NCBI GenBank assembly: GCA_039034035.1
Contig: JBCCBN010000052.1
Coordinates: 1-16,595 of the forward strand
Length of the DNA stretch: 16,595 nt
Reading direction: 5' to 3'
Source: UBA5336 sp039034035
GTDB lineage: Bacteria; Pseudomonadota; Alphaproteobacteria; Caulobacterales; Hyphomonadaceae
In this document: positions 1 through 7,520 of the stretch, piece by piece
How the letters are laid out: every line of letters begins with the position of its first letter
How positions within the stretch are numbered: position 1 is the first letter of the stretch
Made by a program: the position numbers and the translations under genes
The notes under the pieces: model-generated
Database searches by the model: none
What the model was told of the DNA's origin: nothing
Seen by the model: only the letters and a program-made list of their open reading frames with translations

Positions 1-181
1 CACAGCCCAATCGGCCTCCCCCTCCCGCACACCTGACCACGCTCCCAGACAGAGCGACACTTCAGATCGCCCCACCGACGCGGCCCCGCCACGGCGGCCA
101 AACGTGCTGGCTTGAACGCTTGTCGCCTACGCCCCTGCCGCCACGCGGGCGCTCTCCGCGCAAGCGCTGATAGCCAAACGC
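1..181. other. Non-coding or undetermined left edge
   Basis: Nothing supportable was seen in the 181 bases downstream of rnhA at the left edge. The minus strand, which is the direction of the rnhA operon, contains no ATG here. There is no hairpin followed by a T-run that would mark a terminator. A plus-strand open frame starting at 112 runs antisense through rnhA and has an arginine/serine/proline-rich, low-information translation, so it is not counted as a gene. A downstream gene whose start lies beyond the window cannot be excluded. Confidence 0.4.
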
Positions 182-616
182 CTATCCCCCGGGGATTCCC
201 TCCCGCGCCAGCGCATCGGCCCGCTCATTCCCCGGATCGCCCGCATGGCCCTTCACCCAGATCCATTCGATCTCGTGGCGCGCACAGGCCTCATCCAGCG
301 CCTGCCACAAATCCTGGTTCTTCACCGGCTTCTTCGCGGCGGTCTTCCAGCCATTGCGTTTCCAGCCGTGGATCCACTTGGTCAGCCCATCCTTCACATA
401 GGTGCTATCGGTGTGGAGGCGCACGGACGAAGCCGATTTCAGCGCGTTCAGCGCCTGGATCGCGGCCATCAATTCCATGCGGTTATTGGTGGTCGAGGTC
501 TCGCCGCCCCGCAATTCCTTCCGGTTCTCACCGGAAACCAGCAACACGCCCCAGCCGCCGGGACCGGGATTGCCGCTGCAGGCGCCATCGGTCCAGATAT
601 CGATTGTGTCAGCCAT
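182..616 (-). CDS. rnhA: Ribonuclease HI
   Basis: The product is a 144-residue RNase HI, a cytoplasmic endonuclease that cuts the RNA strand of RNA-DNA hybrids, for example R-loops and primer remnants. All catalytic residues fall at the E. coli numbers: D10 in the TDGACSGNPGPGG motif, E48 in NRMELMA, D70 in HTDSTYV, H124 in VKGHAGDPGNERAD and D134. Length is typical of the single-domain bacterial enzyme, and no HBD-type N-terminal extension is needed. I chose the ATG at 616 because it gives the canonical N-terminus (MADTIDIWTDG). The frame stays open further upstream, but that part lies inside thrB. The start overlaps the thrB stop by 8 nt (ATGGCTGA), which indicates translational coupling. 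The thrB-rnhA order is conserved in many alphaproteobacteria. Confidence 0.96.
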   Translation of the reverse strand: MADTIDIWTDGACSGNPGPGGWGVLLVSGENRKELRGGETSTTNNRMELMAAIQALNALKSASSVRLHTDSTYVKDGLTKWIHGWKRNGWKTAAKKPVKNQDLWQALDEACARHEIEWIWVKGHAGDPGNERADALAREGIPGG

Positions 617-1613
617 TGCCCGCTTTCCCAACATCGCACCCATAGTCAGCCGGCCCCGCCGCCTGGCGGTGAAAGCGCAGCCGCTGGGCATAGTCCAAAG
701 GGTTCTTCGGCCGCACCAGCGCATCGGCCGGCGTATCGGACCAGTCCACCAGCCGGGTCAGGAAGAACCGCAGCGCCGCCCCCCGCGCCAGTAGCGGCAA
801 GGCCGCGCGCTCATCGGCGGCCAACGGGCGAACCGATTGGTAGCCCGCCACCACCGCCGCACCTTTGGAGTAGTTGAATTGCAGCCCGGTCGACCAGCCC
901 CCTTCCTCAAACGCCCAGGCGTTCAGGCACACCGCAAGATCGTAGGCCAGCACATCGGTACAGGCGAAATAGAAGTCGATCGCGCCAGAGAACTCGTCGG
1001 CCAGGAAGAAGGCATTGTCCGGGAAAAGATCAGCATGGATCGTCCCGCGGGGCAGGGTATCGGTCTGCCCCTTCGCGCCCTGAATGGCAGCCAGGTCGCC
1101 GTCGATCTCACCGGACAATCCCGGTTCCAACCCCTCGGCATCGCTCGCCCGGCCCGACCAGAGCCCCCGCCACGCCCAGGGGCCAAGGCTGTTGCGGCGG
1201 GTCATGGGAAAGTCCGCCAGCGCCCGGTGCATCTGCGCCAACCCAGCCCCAAGCGCGCGGCACTGGCGGACATTCGGCGTGCGCGGGCTGAGCCCGTCGA
1301 GGAAGGTCACCAGCACCGCAGTCCGCCCCGCCAGCGGGCGAAGCACCGCGCCATCGCGTCCGGCAACCGGCTGTGGGCAGGGAAAGCCTTTGCCCGCCAG
1401 GTGGCGTTTCAGCGCCATGAAATAGGGCAGGTCCTCGGGGTCGGCCCGGCGTTCGAACAGGGTCAGGATGTACCGTCCGGCCTCAGTCTCGAGATAGTAG
1501 TTCGAGTTCTCAACGCCCTCGGCAATGCCCTTGAACGTCCGGGCGGCGCCAAGGTCATAGGCGGCGAGGAACCCATCCAGCTGGGCGTCATCGACATGGG
1601 TGTATACGGCCAT
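609..1613 (-). CDS. thrB: Homoserine kinase (APH-fold type)
   Basis: The product is a 334-residue homoserine kinase that uses ATP to make O-phosphohomoserine in threonine biosynthesis. It belongs to the alphaproteobacterial/pseudomonad type with an aminoglycoside-phosphotransferase fold, not the GHMP-kinase ThrB of E. coli. The N-terminus (MAVYTHV) with EGVENSNYYLET and GRYILTLFE is typical of the family. The Brenner-type catalytic loop HADLFPDN (H193-N200, with D195 and N200) and the metal-binding D213 in GAIDFYF are intact. The ATG at 1613 is chosen because homology begins there. The frame continues upstream into the transporter gene without family similarity. It follows the upstream MFS gene by 17 nt and overlaps rnhA by 8 nt. 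In many relatives ispH precedes thrB. Here a pair of transporters occupies that place. Its ribosome-binding site is weak. Confidence 0.95.
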   Translation of the reverse strand: MAVYTHVDDAQLDGFLAAYDLGAARTFKGIAEGVENSNYYLETEAGRYILTLFERRADPEDLPYFMALKRHLAGKGFPCPQPVAGRDGAVLRPLAGRTAVLVTFLDGLSPRTPNVRQCRALGAGLAQMHRALADFPMTRRNSLGPWAWRGLWSGRASDAEGLEPGLSGEIDGDLAAIQGAKGQTDTLPRGTIHADLFPDNAFFLADEFSGAIDFYFACTDVLAYDLAVCLNAWAFEEGGWSTGLQFNYSKGAAVVAGYQSVRPLAADERAALPLLARGAALRFFLTRLVDWSDTPADALVRPKNPLDYAQRLRFHRQAAGPADYGCDVGKAGNG

Positions 1614-1630
1614 GGCGTGACGGTTTCGCC

Positions 1631-3133
1631 CTATGCGGCGGTCTTGGCAACCATGTCCCGCTGCAGGGTGCGTCCGGCCAGCAGGTAATGCACAGCCGCC
1701 CAGCCATAGCCGCAGACAAAGATAATGATCGACCATTGCAGGCCGCGGGCATTGGCGCTGTTGCAAGCATCGGTCTCGGCGGTGCCAAGGGCTGAAAGGT
1801 CCTTGCAGGCCTCAAGGGTAAGGCCAAGGTCCGCGCCGCTGAGGAACACGGCCTTGAGCCAGGTCGACAGGATGCCGATAAGGGGCGGGCCGAGGCCATA
1901 GCCAAGGATGTTGACCGTGAACAATGTGAGCGCGACCGACGTGGCGCGCATGCGGCTGTCAACAACTCCGCCGGCCACCGCATACATCGGTCCGAGATAG
2001 TAATAATGGATCATCGCGGCGATCATCAGGAACGGCATCGCCACCCACAACGACTCGGCCAGGAATCCGATCGCATATAGCGGTACAGAAGCGCCCATTC
2101 CCACCGCTGGGAGCCAGGACAGTGCATTGGGGTGGCGCTGCGCCATCCGGTCTGACAGCCAGCCCGAGGTGAACACGCCGATTGCGGCCATGACCCCGAG
2201 GATGATCCCGAACAGCAGCGCGGCGTCCTGAATGGTCAGGCCATGGGTCCGGATCAGGAAGGATGTGGTGAACTGGCCGACCCCATAACCGACAAAAGAG
2301 GCCACCGTGGCGCCGGCGACCACATGCAGATAGGCGGGTTTCTTCGACAGGATGCTCAAGGCTTCGCCAAAGCCGACCTTGGGCTGGTTCTGCAAGCTCG
2401 CCGGATCGGTATACCCGCGGGGCGGCTCGGTCACGGTCATCTTGACGATTATGGCGACCAGGATGCCCGGGACGCCGACCAGCACAAACGCAATGCGCCA
2501 TCCCTCAACATCGCTCCAGTCGATAGCGTTCTGGGCCCATCCCATCCCGATGCTGCCGAGGAAGGCCGCGAAACTCGGCCCGTCGAGATTGCCCGCAATG
2601 AAGCCGCCAAAGACCGATGCCAGCATACCGCCGAGCGGGACTCCGAGGGCATAGATCGAGACGGCGGTCGCGCGGCTTTCGGGGCGGAAATAGTCCGCGA
2701 TCAGCGATTGGGCCGGCGGTGTACATCCGGCCTCGCCAATGCTCACCCCGACGCGGAACAGGAACAGGACCAGGAACGACCCGGCAATGCCGCACAGCGC
2801 GGTAAAGAGGCTCCATACCGCGACCGAGATGGCAATGATCCAGACCCGGTGGAACCGTTCGGCCACCCGCGCAATCGGGATGCCGAGTAGCGTGTAGAGA
2901 AACGCAAAGGCGGGCCCGCCCAGAAGGCCCATCTGCCAATCCTCCACCCCAAACGACGCCTTGATCGGCTCGGTCAGGATATTGATGATCGTCCGGTCGA
3001 TGAAATTGAAGATGTAGACCATCAACAACGCGCCGAGGACGTAGGACCGGTAGCCCTTGGACCCGAAGCCAAAGTCCGGTGCTGCGCGCTCTGCGTCCGT
3101 GACGGATCCTGCGGAAATCGGAGTATCGGTCAT
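1631..3133 (-). CDS. Spinster-family MFS transporter (copy 1)
   Basis: The product is a 500-residue, 12-helix inner-membrane transporter of the major facilitator superfamily. It matches the spinster (Spns) branch. Diagnostic motifs are FNFIDRTI in helix 1 (D46, R47), the A-like loop between helices 2 and 3 (IARVAERFHR), and the helix-4 signature GEAGCTPPAQSLIADYFRP (E134 at its core). In characterised Spns proteins the helix-1 acid and helix-4 glutamate are implicated in proton coupling. A conserved insert with PPRGYTDPAS links the two six-helix halves. Eukaryotic and some bacterial homologues move lysophospholipids or sphingolipids, but this substrate is unknown. The ATG at 3133 has AAGGGG upstream and lies 1 nt after the stop of the paralogous upstream gene, so the two are probably co-translated. 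thrB follows after 17 nt. Confidence 0.88.
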   Translation of the reverse strand: MTDTPISAGSVTDAERAAPDFGFGSKGYRSYVLGALLMVYIFNFIDRTIINILTEPIKASFGVEDWQMGLLGGPAFAFLYTLLGIPIARVAERFHRVWIIAISVAVWSLFTALCGIAGSFLVLFLFRVGVSIGEAGCTPPAQSLIADYFRPESRATAVSIYALGVPLGGMLASVFGGFIAGNLDGPSFAAFLGSIGMGWAQNAIDWSDVEGWRIAFVLVGVPGILVAIIVKMTVTEPPRGYTDPASLQNQPKVGFGEALSILSKKPAYLHVVAGATVASFVGYGVGQFTTSFLIRTHGLTIQDAALLFGIILGVMAAIGVFTSGWLSDRMAQRHPNALSWLPAVGMGASVPLYAIGFLAESLWVAMPFLMIAAMIHYYYLGPMYAVAGGVVDSRMRATSVALTLFTVNILGYGLGPPLIGILSTWLKAVFLSGADLGLTLEACKDLSALGTAETDACNSANARGLQWSIIIFVCGYGWAAVHYLLAGRTLQRDMVAKTAA

Positions 3134-3134
3134 G

Positions 3135-4565
3135 TCAGGCCCCTTTTGCCCGCGCCGATGCGACATCGGCGACGAAAGTTCGGCCCGTGAGCACAAAGAA
3201 GATCCCCGCCACCGAGAACAGCAAGGTCGCATAGCTGCAGGCCCACCGGATGCCGTGGGCTTTCGCGTCCAGGCAGGCGGCCAGCAGGGTTTCGCCAAGG
3301 CTGTCGTCGGTCAGGCTGCAGGTGGCCGTGATCTGTCCGGCAAACTCACTGGAGTTAATCCAGCTATTGGTCAGCCCGTCTGCGATCAGGCCGAAGGTCG
3401 GCGGTCCAAGACCGTAGCCGATGAGGTTCACGACGAACAGGAAGATCGCCACCGATGTGGCCCGGACCCTGAGCGATACCACGGCCTGGGAGATATTATA
3501 TTGCGCCCCCAGATAGGTGTACTGGACGAGATTGGCTGCAAACATCGCGATGAACATCAAGGTCACGCCGGCGACCTGGAAGCCGAAGAAATAGATCGGG
3601 CCGCACAGGATCAGCGCGATGCCCGGAACCCAGCAGGCTGCCGTTGCGGAAAAACGGTTCGCCCGCTCAGTGAGCCAGCCGCCGAGAAACGCGCCCAGCG
3701 AACCGGCAATCCCGAACAGGGCCATGAAGCGGATTGCGGTTTCCCCGGCGCTGTAGCCATGGGTGTATTGGATATGCAGGGGCTGGAAGCCGACAAGGGA
3801 ATAGCCGGCGAATGCGCAGAAGGTCGATGCGATTACCACCATCCAGAAGGTCCGTTTGGAGACCACTTCGGCGAACGCATCGGAAAAGGACGCCCGCTCG
3901 GGTTTCGTCGTTCCGGCGGGATCGGAATAGCCGCGGGGCGGTTCCTTGATCGTAAGAAGCACGATCAGGCCGATGATCACGCCCGGCGCACCGACATAGA
4001 TGAACGCTTGCCGCCAGGTGAAATTCTCGAGCATCCACCCCCCGCCGACCTGCGCCAGAACGCCGCCGGCGGTGATCCCGATGGCGTAGATGCCGAGGGC
4101 AGTGGGGCGGGAAATCGGCTTGTAATAGTCGGAAATCAGGGAGTTGGCCGGCGGAGTACACCCCGCTTCTCCCACGCCAACGGCCAGGCGCGCCAGCAGC
4201 AGCGTGAAAAACCCAACGGTGAAGCCGCAGAGCACCGTCGCAACCGACCACAAGATGACGCAGACCCCGATGATCCGAACCCGGCTCACCCGTTCCGACA
4301 GGGTCGCGATGGGAATGCCGAGCAGGGTGTAGAACAGGGCGAAGCCGAGCCCCGACAGTATGCCGAACTGGAAGTTCGACAGGCCAAACTCGTCGATGAT
4401 GGGGCGGCCGACCACGCTGATCAGGATGCGGTCGATGAAGTTGAACGTGTAGACAACCGTCAGCGTTAACAGGACATAGGTGCGATAGCCGAAGCTGCCG
4501 AAGCTCTGGCCTTCGGCGCCCGGTGATGCAGACGCACCTGTCTTGTCAGCCGTCACGTCGGTCAT
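3135..4565 (-). CDS. Spinster-family MFS transporter (copy 2)
   Basis: The product is a 476-residue, 12-helix MFS permease and clear paralogue of the gene that follows it. It has FNFIDRIL in helix 1 (D45, R46), TLSERVSRVRI in the helix 2-3 loop, GEAGCTPPANSLISDYYKP in helix 4 (E133), and the linker PPRGYSDPAG. The ends differ: copy 2 has a Ser/Ala/Gly-rich N-tail and a cysteine-bearing periplasmic loop near the C-terminus. The ATG at 4565 is set by a good Shine-Dalgarno sequence (GGGAGGA, about 7 nt upstream). This is the first gene of the probable MFS-MFS-thrB-rnhA operon, so the 108-nt gap to radC should contain the operon promoter. The transported substrate cannot be read from the sequence. 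Heterodimerisation or divergent specificities of the pair are both possible. Confidence 0.88.
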   Translation of the reverse strand: MTDVTADKTGASASPGAEGQSFGSFGYRTYVLLTLTVVYTFNFIDRILISVVGRPIIDEFGLSNFQFGILSGLGFALFYTLLGIPIATLSERVSRVRIIGVCVILWSVATVLCGFTVGFFTLLLARLAVGVGEAGCTPPANSLISDYYKPISRPTALGIYAIGITAGGVLAQVGGGWMLENFTWRQAFIYVGAPGVIIGLIVLLTIKEPPRGYSDPAGTTKPERASFSDAFAEVVSKRTFWMVVIASTFCAFAGYSLVGFQPLHIQYTHGYSAGETAIRFMALFGIAGSLGAFLGGWLTERANRFSATAACWVPGIALILCGPIYFFGFQVAGVTLMFIAMFAANLVQYTYLGAQYNISQAVVSLRVRATSVAIFLFVVNLIGYGLGPPTFGLIADGLTNSWINSSEFAGQITATCSLTDDSLGETLLAACLDAKAHGIRWACSYATLLFSVAGIFFVLTGRTFVADVASARAKGA

Positions 4566-4612
4566 CGTGTTCCTCCCAACCGCGCCCGGTTCCCAGCGCT
4601 TGTTTTGAGGGG

Positions 4613-4640
4613 ACCGTAACGTGCATTGCGGCCCCGGCAA
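4613..4640 (-). promoter_or_regulatory. Possible sigma70-type promoter upstream of the MFS-thrB-rnhA operon
   Basis: On the minus strand TTGCCG (4640-4635) is separated by 16 nt from TACGGT (4618-4613), about 48 nt before the first transporter ATG. The -35 is a fair alphaproteobacterial match, but the -10 is weak. The call rests on position as much as on sequence. The rest of the 108-nt gap between radC and the transporter shows no other strong signal. Confidence 0.25.
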
Positions 4641-4673
4641 GGGGATTCGCAGCGGAAGACACATGACCGGCGG

Positions 4674-5363
4674 TCAGATAATGCCGGCGGACTTGAAGCT
4701 GGTGACACCGTTCCTGCCGGCGATGAGATGATCGTGCACCGTGACATCAATCGCGGTCAGCGCATCGATCACGTCCCGCGTGACATCGATATCGGCGCGG
4801 GACGGGGTTGGATCGCCAGAGGGATGGTTATGCACCAGGATCACGGCGCTGGAGGCCAGTTCCAGGGCTCGCCGGGCGATCTCACGGGGGTAGACCGGCG
4901 CGTGATCCACGGTGCCCTGGCCGAGCAATTCGTCGGCGATGAGCTGGTTCTTGCGGTCAAGGAACAGCACCCGGAACTGCTCGCGGGTTTCGTGCTGCAG
5001 TTGGGTGCGGACATAGGTCTGCAAGGCGGACCAGGATGCGATGACCGGTTTGGCGGCGATCTCTTCGCGGGCGATTCGGCCGTGCATCTCCTGGACGGTC
5101 TTGAGATAAGCGGCGACAGTTTCGCCGATGCCTTCGACCTTGACGAGGTCCGTCGCCGGGGCCGCGAATACGCCGGACAGGCTGCCGAACCGGGCGAGGA
5201 GCGCCTTGGCGACGGGCTTCACATCCCGGCGGGGGATGAAGGCGAAAAGTAGGGTTTCGAGGAGTTCGTAGTCTTCAAGCGCATCGGGACCGCGCGTCAG
5301 CAGCTTGCCACGAAGCCGGTCCCGGTGGCCCATCCAATGGGGTTTCGCGCCGCCCTTGTCCAT
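4674..5363 (-). CDS. radC: RadC family JAB/MPN-domain protein
   Basis: The product is a 229-residue RadC-family protein. The N-terminal part contains the GHRDRLRGKLL start motif, LEDYELLETLLF (about 29-40) and a helix-hairpin-helix-like segment LVKVEGIGETVA (73-84). The C-terminal JAB/MPN domain has an intact metalloprotease-like zinc signature: H178 and H180 in HNHPSGDPTPSRAD plus D191. Length is normal for the family. Despite its name, the E. coli protein is not established as a DNA-repair factor, and the biochemical role remains unclear. The gene starts 6 nt after the small membrane-protein gene and appears to be last in an sfsA-map-membrane protein-radC run. The ATG at 5363 is used. The later Met11 (MGHRDRL) is a plausible alternative start. 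Confidence 0.93.
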   Translation of the reverse strand: MDKGGAKPHWMGHRDRLRGKLLTRGPDALEDYELLETLLFAFIPRRDVKPVAKALLARFGSLSGVFAAPATDLVKVEGIGETVAAYLKTVQEMHGRIAREEIAAKPVIASWSALQTYVRTQLQHETREQFRVLFLDRKNQLIADELLGQGTVDHAPVYPREIARRALELASSAVILVHNHPSGDPTPSRADIDVTRDVIDALTAIDVTVHDHLIAGRNGVTSFKSAGII

Positions 5364-5369
5364 CGCCGG

Positions 5370-5789
5370 TTAGCGCGCCTTCTCCAGTCTCAAGGCGCCG
5401 AGAAGGTAGGCTGCGCCAATGAGCAGGACCACGAGGCTGGCAAACAGGTGGAACCGGTCAAAGGCCAGCGAAAAGTCTGCCGTTGTCAGCTGGGGCACGA
5501 TCATCGCGCCACGCAGCAGGAAGAGCACAGCGATCACCCAGAGCCCAAGCCGCAGGAGCGGAAGGCGGCCTGCGGCGGAGTAGCCATAGGCGGCCATGGC
5601 GACCAAAGCCGCTGCGATGAACAGGATCGATACGGGCGCGTGCCAGGTTCCCTCTTCCAGCGATTGCACCACCTCCGGCGGCGCGCCCGCAAACGCCGTC
5701 CAGTCCGGCGGCCCGAACAGCAGGACGACATGGTAGATCGCCGCGGCGACCAGCGCGGTGGCGCCGAGCTGTACCGCGAGCCTGGTCAT
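5370..5789 (-). CDS. Small four-helix membrane protein, unknown function
   Basis: I do not recognise a named family for this 139-residue protein. It is strongly hydrophobic with four predicted membrane helices at about 4-26, 51-71, 79-99 and 111-133. The first loop (about residues 27-50) carries WTAFAGAPPEVVQSLEEGTWHAP, and a second carries LTTADFSLAFDRFH before the last helix. The C-terminus is basic (LRLEKAR). The ATG at 5789 overlaps the map stop by 4 nt (ATGA), and radC starts 6 nt after the stop, so it is translationally coupled to both neighbours. Open frame upstream of 5789 lies inside map and has no membrane character, which supports this start. The tight junctions suggest a real, co-expressed gene. 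No function can be assigned from the sequence. Confidence 0.8.
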   Translation of the reverse strand: MTRLAVQLGATALVAAAIYHVVLLFGPPDWTAFAGAPPEVVQSLEEGTWHAPVSILFIAAALVAMAAYGYSAAGRLPLLRLGLWVIAVLFLLRGAMIVPQLTTADFSLAFDRFHLFASLVVLLIGAAYLLGALRLEKAR

Positions 5790-6670
5790 CCGCCCCGCTG
5801 AAGGGCGTGCGGCTGGTCCAGCCCTGCCGGGGATTTGGTGAAGATCTCGACCCCGTCCTCGGTAACGCCGACCGAATGCTCGTACTGGGCGGACAATTGC
5901 TTGTCCCGGGTCACCGCCGTCCATCCATCTGACAGGATCACCGCCTTTTCCTTGCCCAGGTTGAGCATCGGTTCGACGGTGAAGAACATGCCGGGCTTGA
6001 GTTCAGCGAACTCGTCATAGGCTTTCTTGCGGACCACCCGCGCCTGGTCGTTGCGGACATATTGTGGCCAGGCATGGACCACATTGGGCTCGTCATGGAA
6101 AAGGCGCCCCAGGCCGTGGCCGCAGAAATCATCAACGACCGAGAGCCGGGCCTTTTTCGCGACTTCGGAGATCGCCATGGCGATATCGGCAACCCGCGCG
6201 CCCGGTTTGATCGCGTTGATGCCGGCCATCATCGCCTCATAGGTCGCATCCATCAGGCGTTCGGCCTTCCGCTTGGGCGCGCCAGCCACGAACATGCGCG
6301 AATGATCGCCATGCCAGCCATCGAGGATCAGCGTCACGTCGATATTGGCGATGTCGCCTTCCTTCAGCGCCTTGGGACCGGGAATGCCATGGCAGATCAC
6401 GTGGTTCAGCGAGATGCAGGACGCATGGCGGTAGCCGCGATAGCCGATGGTGGCGGACTGAGCGCCGTGGTCCTTCACGAAGTCGTAGATCAGCCGGTCG
6501 AGATGGGCGGTGCTCACCCCGGGCTGGACTTCCGGCACCAGCATGTCGAGGCACTCGGCCACCAGCCTGCCGGCCCGGCGCATCCCCTCGAATCCCTCTT
6601 CGCCGTGGGTCCGGATCTCGCCGGTTCGCATGGGGAGGATGACATCGGTTTCGGCGGAGGCATGGGACAT
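5786..6670 (-). CDS. map: Type I methionine aminopeptidase
   Basis: The product is a 294-residue metallo-aminopeptidase that removes the initiator methionine from new proteins. The two-metal site is complete: D111 (NIDVT), D122 (GDHSRMF), H185 (CGHGLGRLFHDEP), E233 (FFTVEPML) and E264 (YEHSVGVTEDG). The substrate-contacting H94 (CHGIP) is also present. It is about 30 residues longer than E. coli Map. Most of the difference is a basic insertion after FHDEPNVVHAWPQYV (about 200-222), as in alphaproteobacterial homologues. There is no N-terminal zinc-finger extension. The ATG at 6670 has no strong Shine-Dalgarno sequence. Met14 is an alternative start that would lose nothing catalytic. The gene lies 47 nt after sfsA and overlaps the following membrane-protein gene by 4 nt. 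Confidence 0.96.
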   Translation of the reverse strand: MSHASAETDVILPMRTGEIRTHGEEGFEGMRRAGRLVAECLDMLVPEVQPGVSTAHLDRLIYDFVKDHGAQSATIGYRGYRHASCISLNHVICHGIPGPKALKEGDIANIDVTLILDGWHGDHSRMFVAGAPKRKAERLMDATYEAMMAGINAIKPGARVADIAMAISEVAKKARLSVVDDFCGHGLGRLFHDEPNVVHAWPQYVRNDQARVVRKKAYDEFAELKPGMFFTVEPMLNLGKEKAVILSDGWTAVTRDKQLSAQYEHSVGVTEDGVEIFTKSPAGLDQPHALQRGG

Positions 6671-6717
6671 GGGGCGCAGCTATGGTCTGTTCTGGGTATC
6701 AATCAGGGGAAGGCTTA

Positions 6718-7425
6718 TCACAATCCGCGCTGCCAGGGCAGGGCGGCGCGCACGGTAATCGCGGCCTCGGTCACATGGCAGTCATGAACCAACACGTCCA
6801 CCCCCGCCTCCGCAGCTGCGATCAGGCCCTCATGATAGGTCGGATCCAGATCGGCAGCGGTGGCAAAGCAGTTGCAATCGGACCGCTGGACGATGAACAG
6901 CATCACCGCCCTGTGCCCGCCGGCCACCCTGCCGGCCAGTTCGACCAGGTGTTTGGCGCCCCGGGCAGTCACGCTGTCTGGAAACTCCGCCAGCCCCGGC
7001 GTCCGCATCAAATGGCAGTTCTTGACCTCCACATAGGTCAGCGTGCCGGCCTCATGCTCAAGCAGGATGTCGATCCGTGAGTTGACGCCATACTTCACTT
7101 CGCGGCGCAGCGCGGTGAACGCTTCCAGCCCGGCGATCTGGCCTTCCCAGATCGCTTCTTCGGCAAGCCGGTTGGGATTGTTGGTATTGATCGCCACCAG
7201 ACCCCCATCCGCTTCGATCAGTTCGAGGGTGAACGCCAATTTCCGTTTGGGATTGTCAGACCGCGACAGCCAGACCCGGCTTCCGGGCTCTTTCAACCCC
7301 ATCATCGAGCCCGGATTGGGGCAATGGGCGGTCACCGTCTCGCCGGTCGCGTCGAGGGTCACATCGGCGAGGAACCGCTTGTAGCGTTTGACCAGTGTCC
7401 CCGAGACGAGCGGCGGCAATTGCAT
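6718..7425 (-). CDS. sfsA: SfsA family protein (sugar fermentation stimulation protein homologue)
   Basis: The product is a 235-residue SfsA homologue of near-standard length. E. coli SfsA was found as a multicopy stimulator of maltose gene expression, but its fold (N-terminal OB-like part plus PD-(D/E)xK nuclease-like domain) points to a nucleic-acid role that is not settled. Family motifs are LVKRYKRFLADV (11-22), AHCPNPGSMMGL (33-44), NTNNPNRLAEEA (80-91) and VNSRIDILLE (114-123). The nuclease-like acidic/lysine set is present: D119, E133 and K135 in YVEVKN. The ATG at 7425 is preceded by GGGGGA at good spacing. It heads the sfsA-map-membrane protein-radC cluster and is divergent from the dioxygenase gene across 95 bp. 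I could not identify a confident promoter in that gap. Confidence 0.94.
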   Translation of the reverse strand: MQLPPLVSGTLVKRYKRFLADVTLDATGETVTAHCPNPGSMMGLKEPGSRVWLSRSDNPKRKLAFTLELIEADGGLVAINTNNPNRLAEEAIWEGQIAGLEAFTALRREVKYGVNSRIDILLEHEAGTLTYVEVKNCHLMRTPGLAEFPDSVTARGAKHLVELAGRVAGGHRAVMLFIVQRSDCNCFATAADLDPTYHEGLIAAAEAGVDVLVHDCHVTEAAITVRAALPWQRGL

Positions 7426-7520
7426 GGCTTCCCCCAATATCGCTTTTGCCGTTAAGGTGGATGAAAAGCGCCCGGCGGCCACCCAAGGGCCAGCCAGAGC
7501 GGCGACAGGGAGGAGACAAT

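Noticed and set aside
837..1688. Plus-strand open frame of 283 codons opposite thrB
   Set aside because: thrB on the other strand carries the catalytic loop and normal composition. The plus-strand product has no recognisable feature.
3057..4469. Long plus-strand open frame of 470 codons antisense to the second MFS gene
   Set aside because: Its translation is rich in Asp, Glu, Gly and Arg with no domain. It mirrors the transporter coding strand, as is usual in high-GC DNA.
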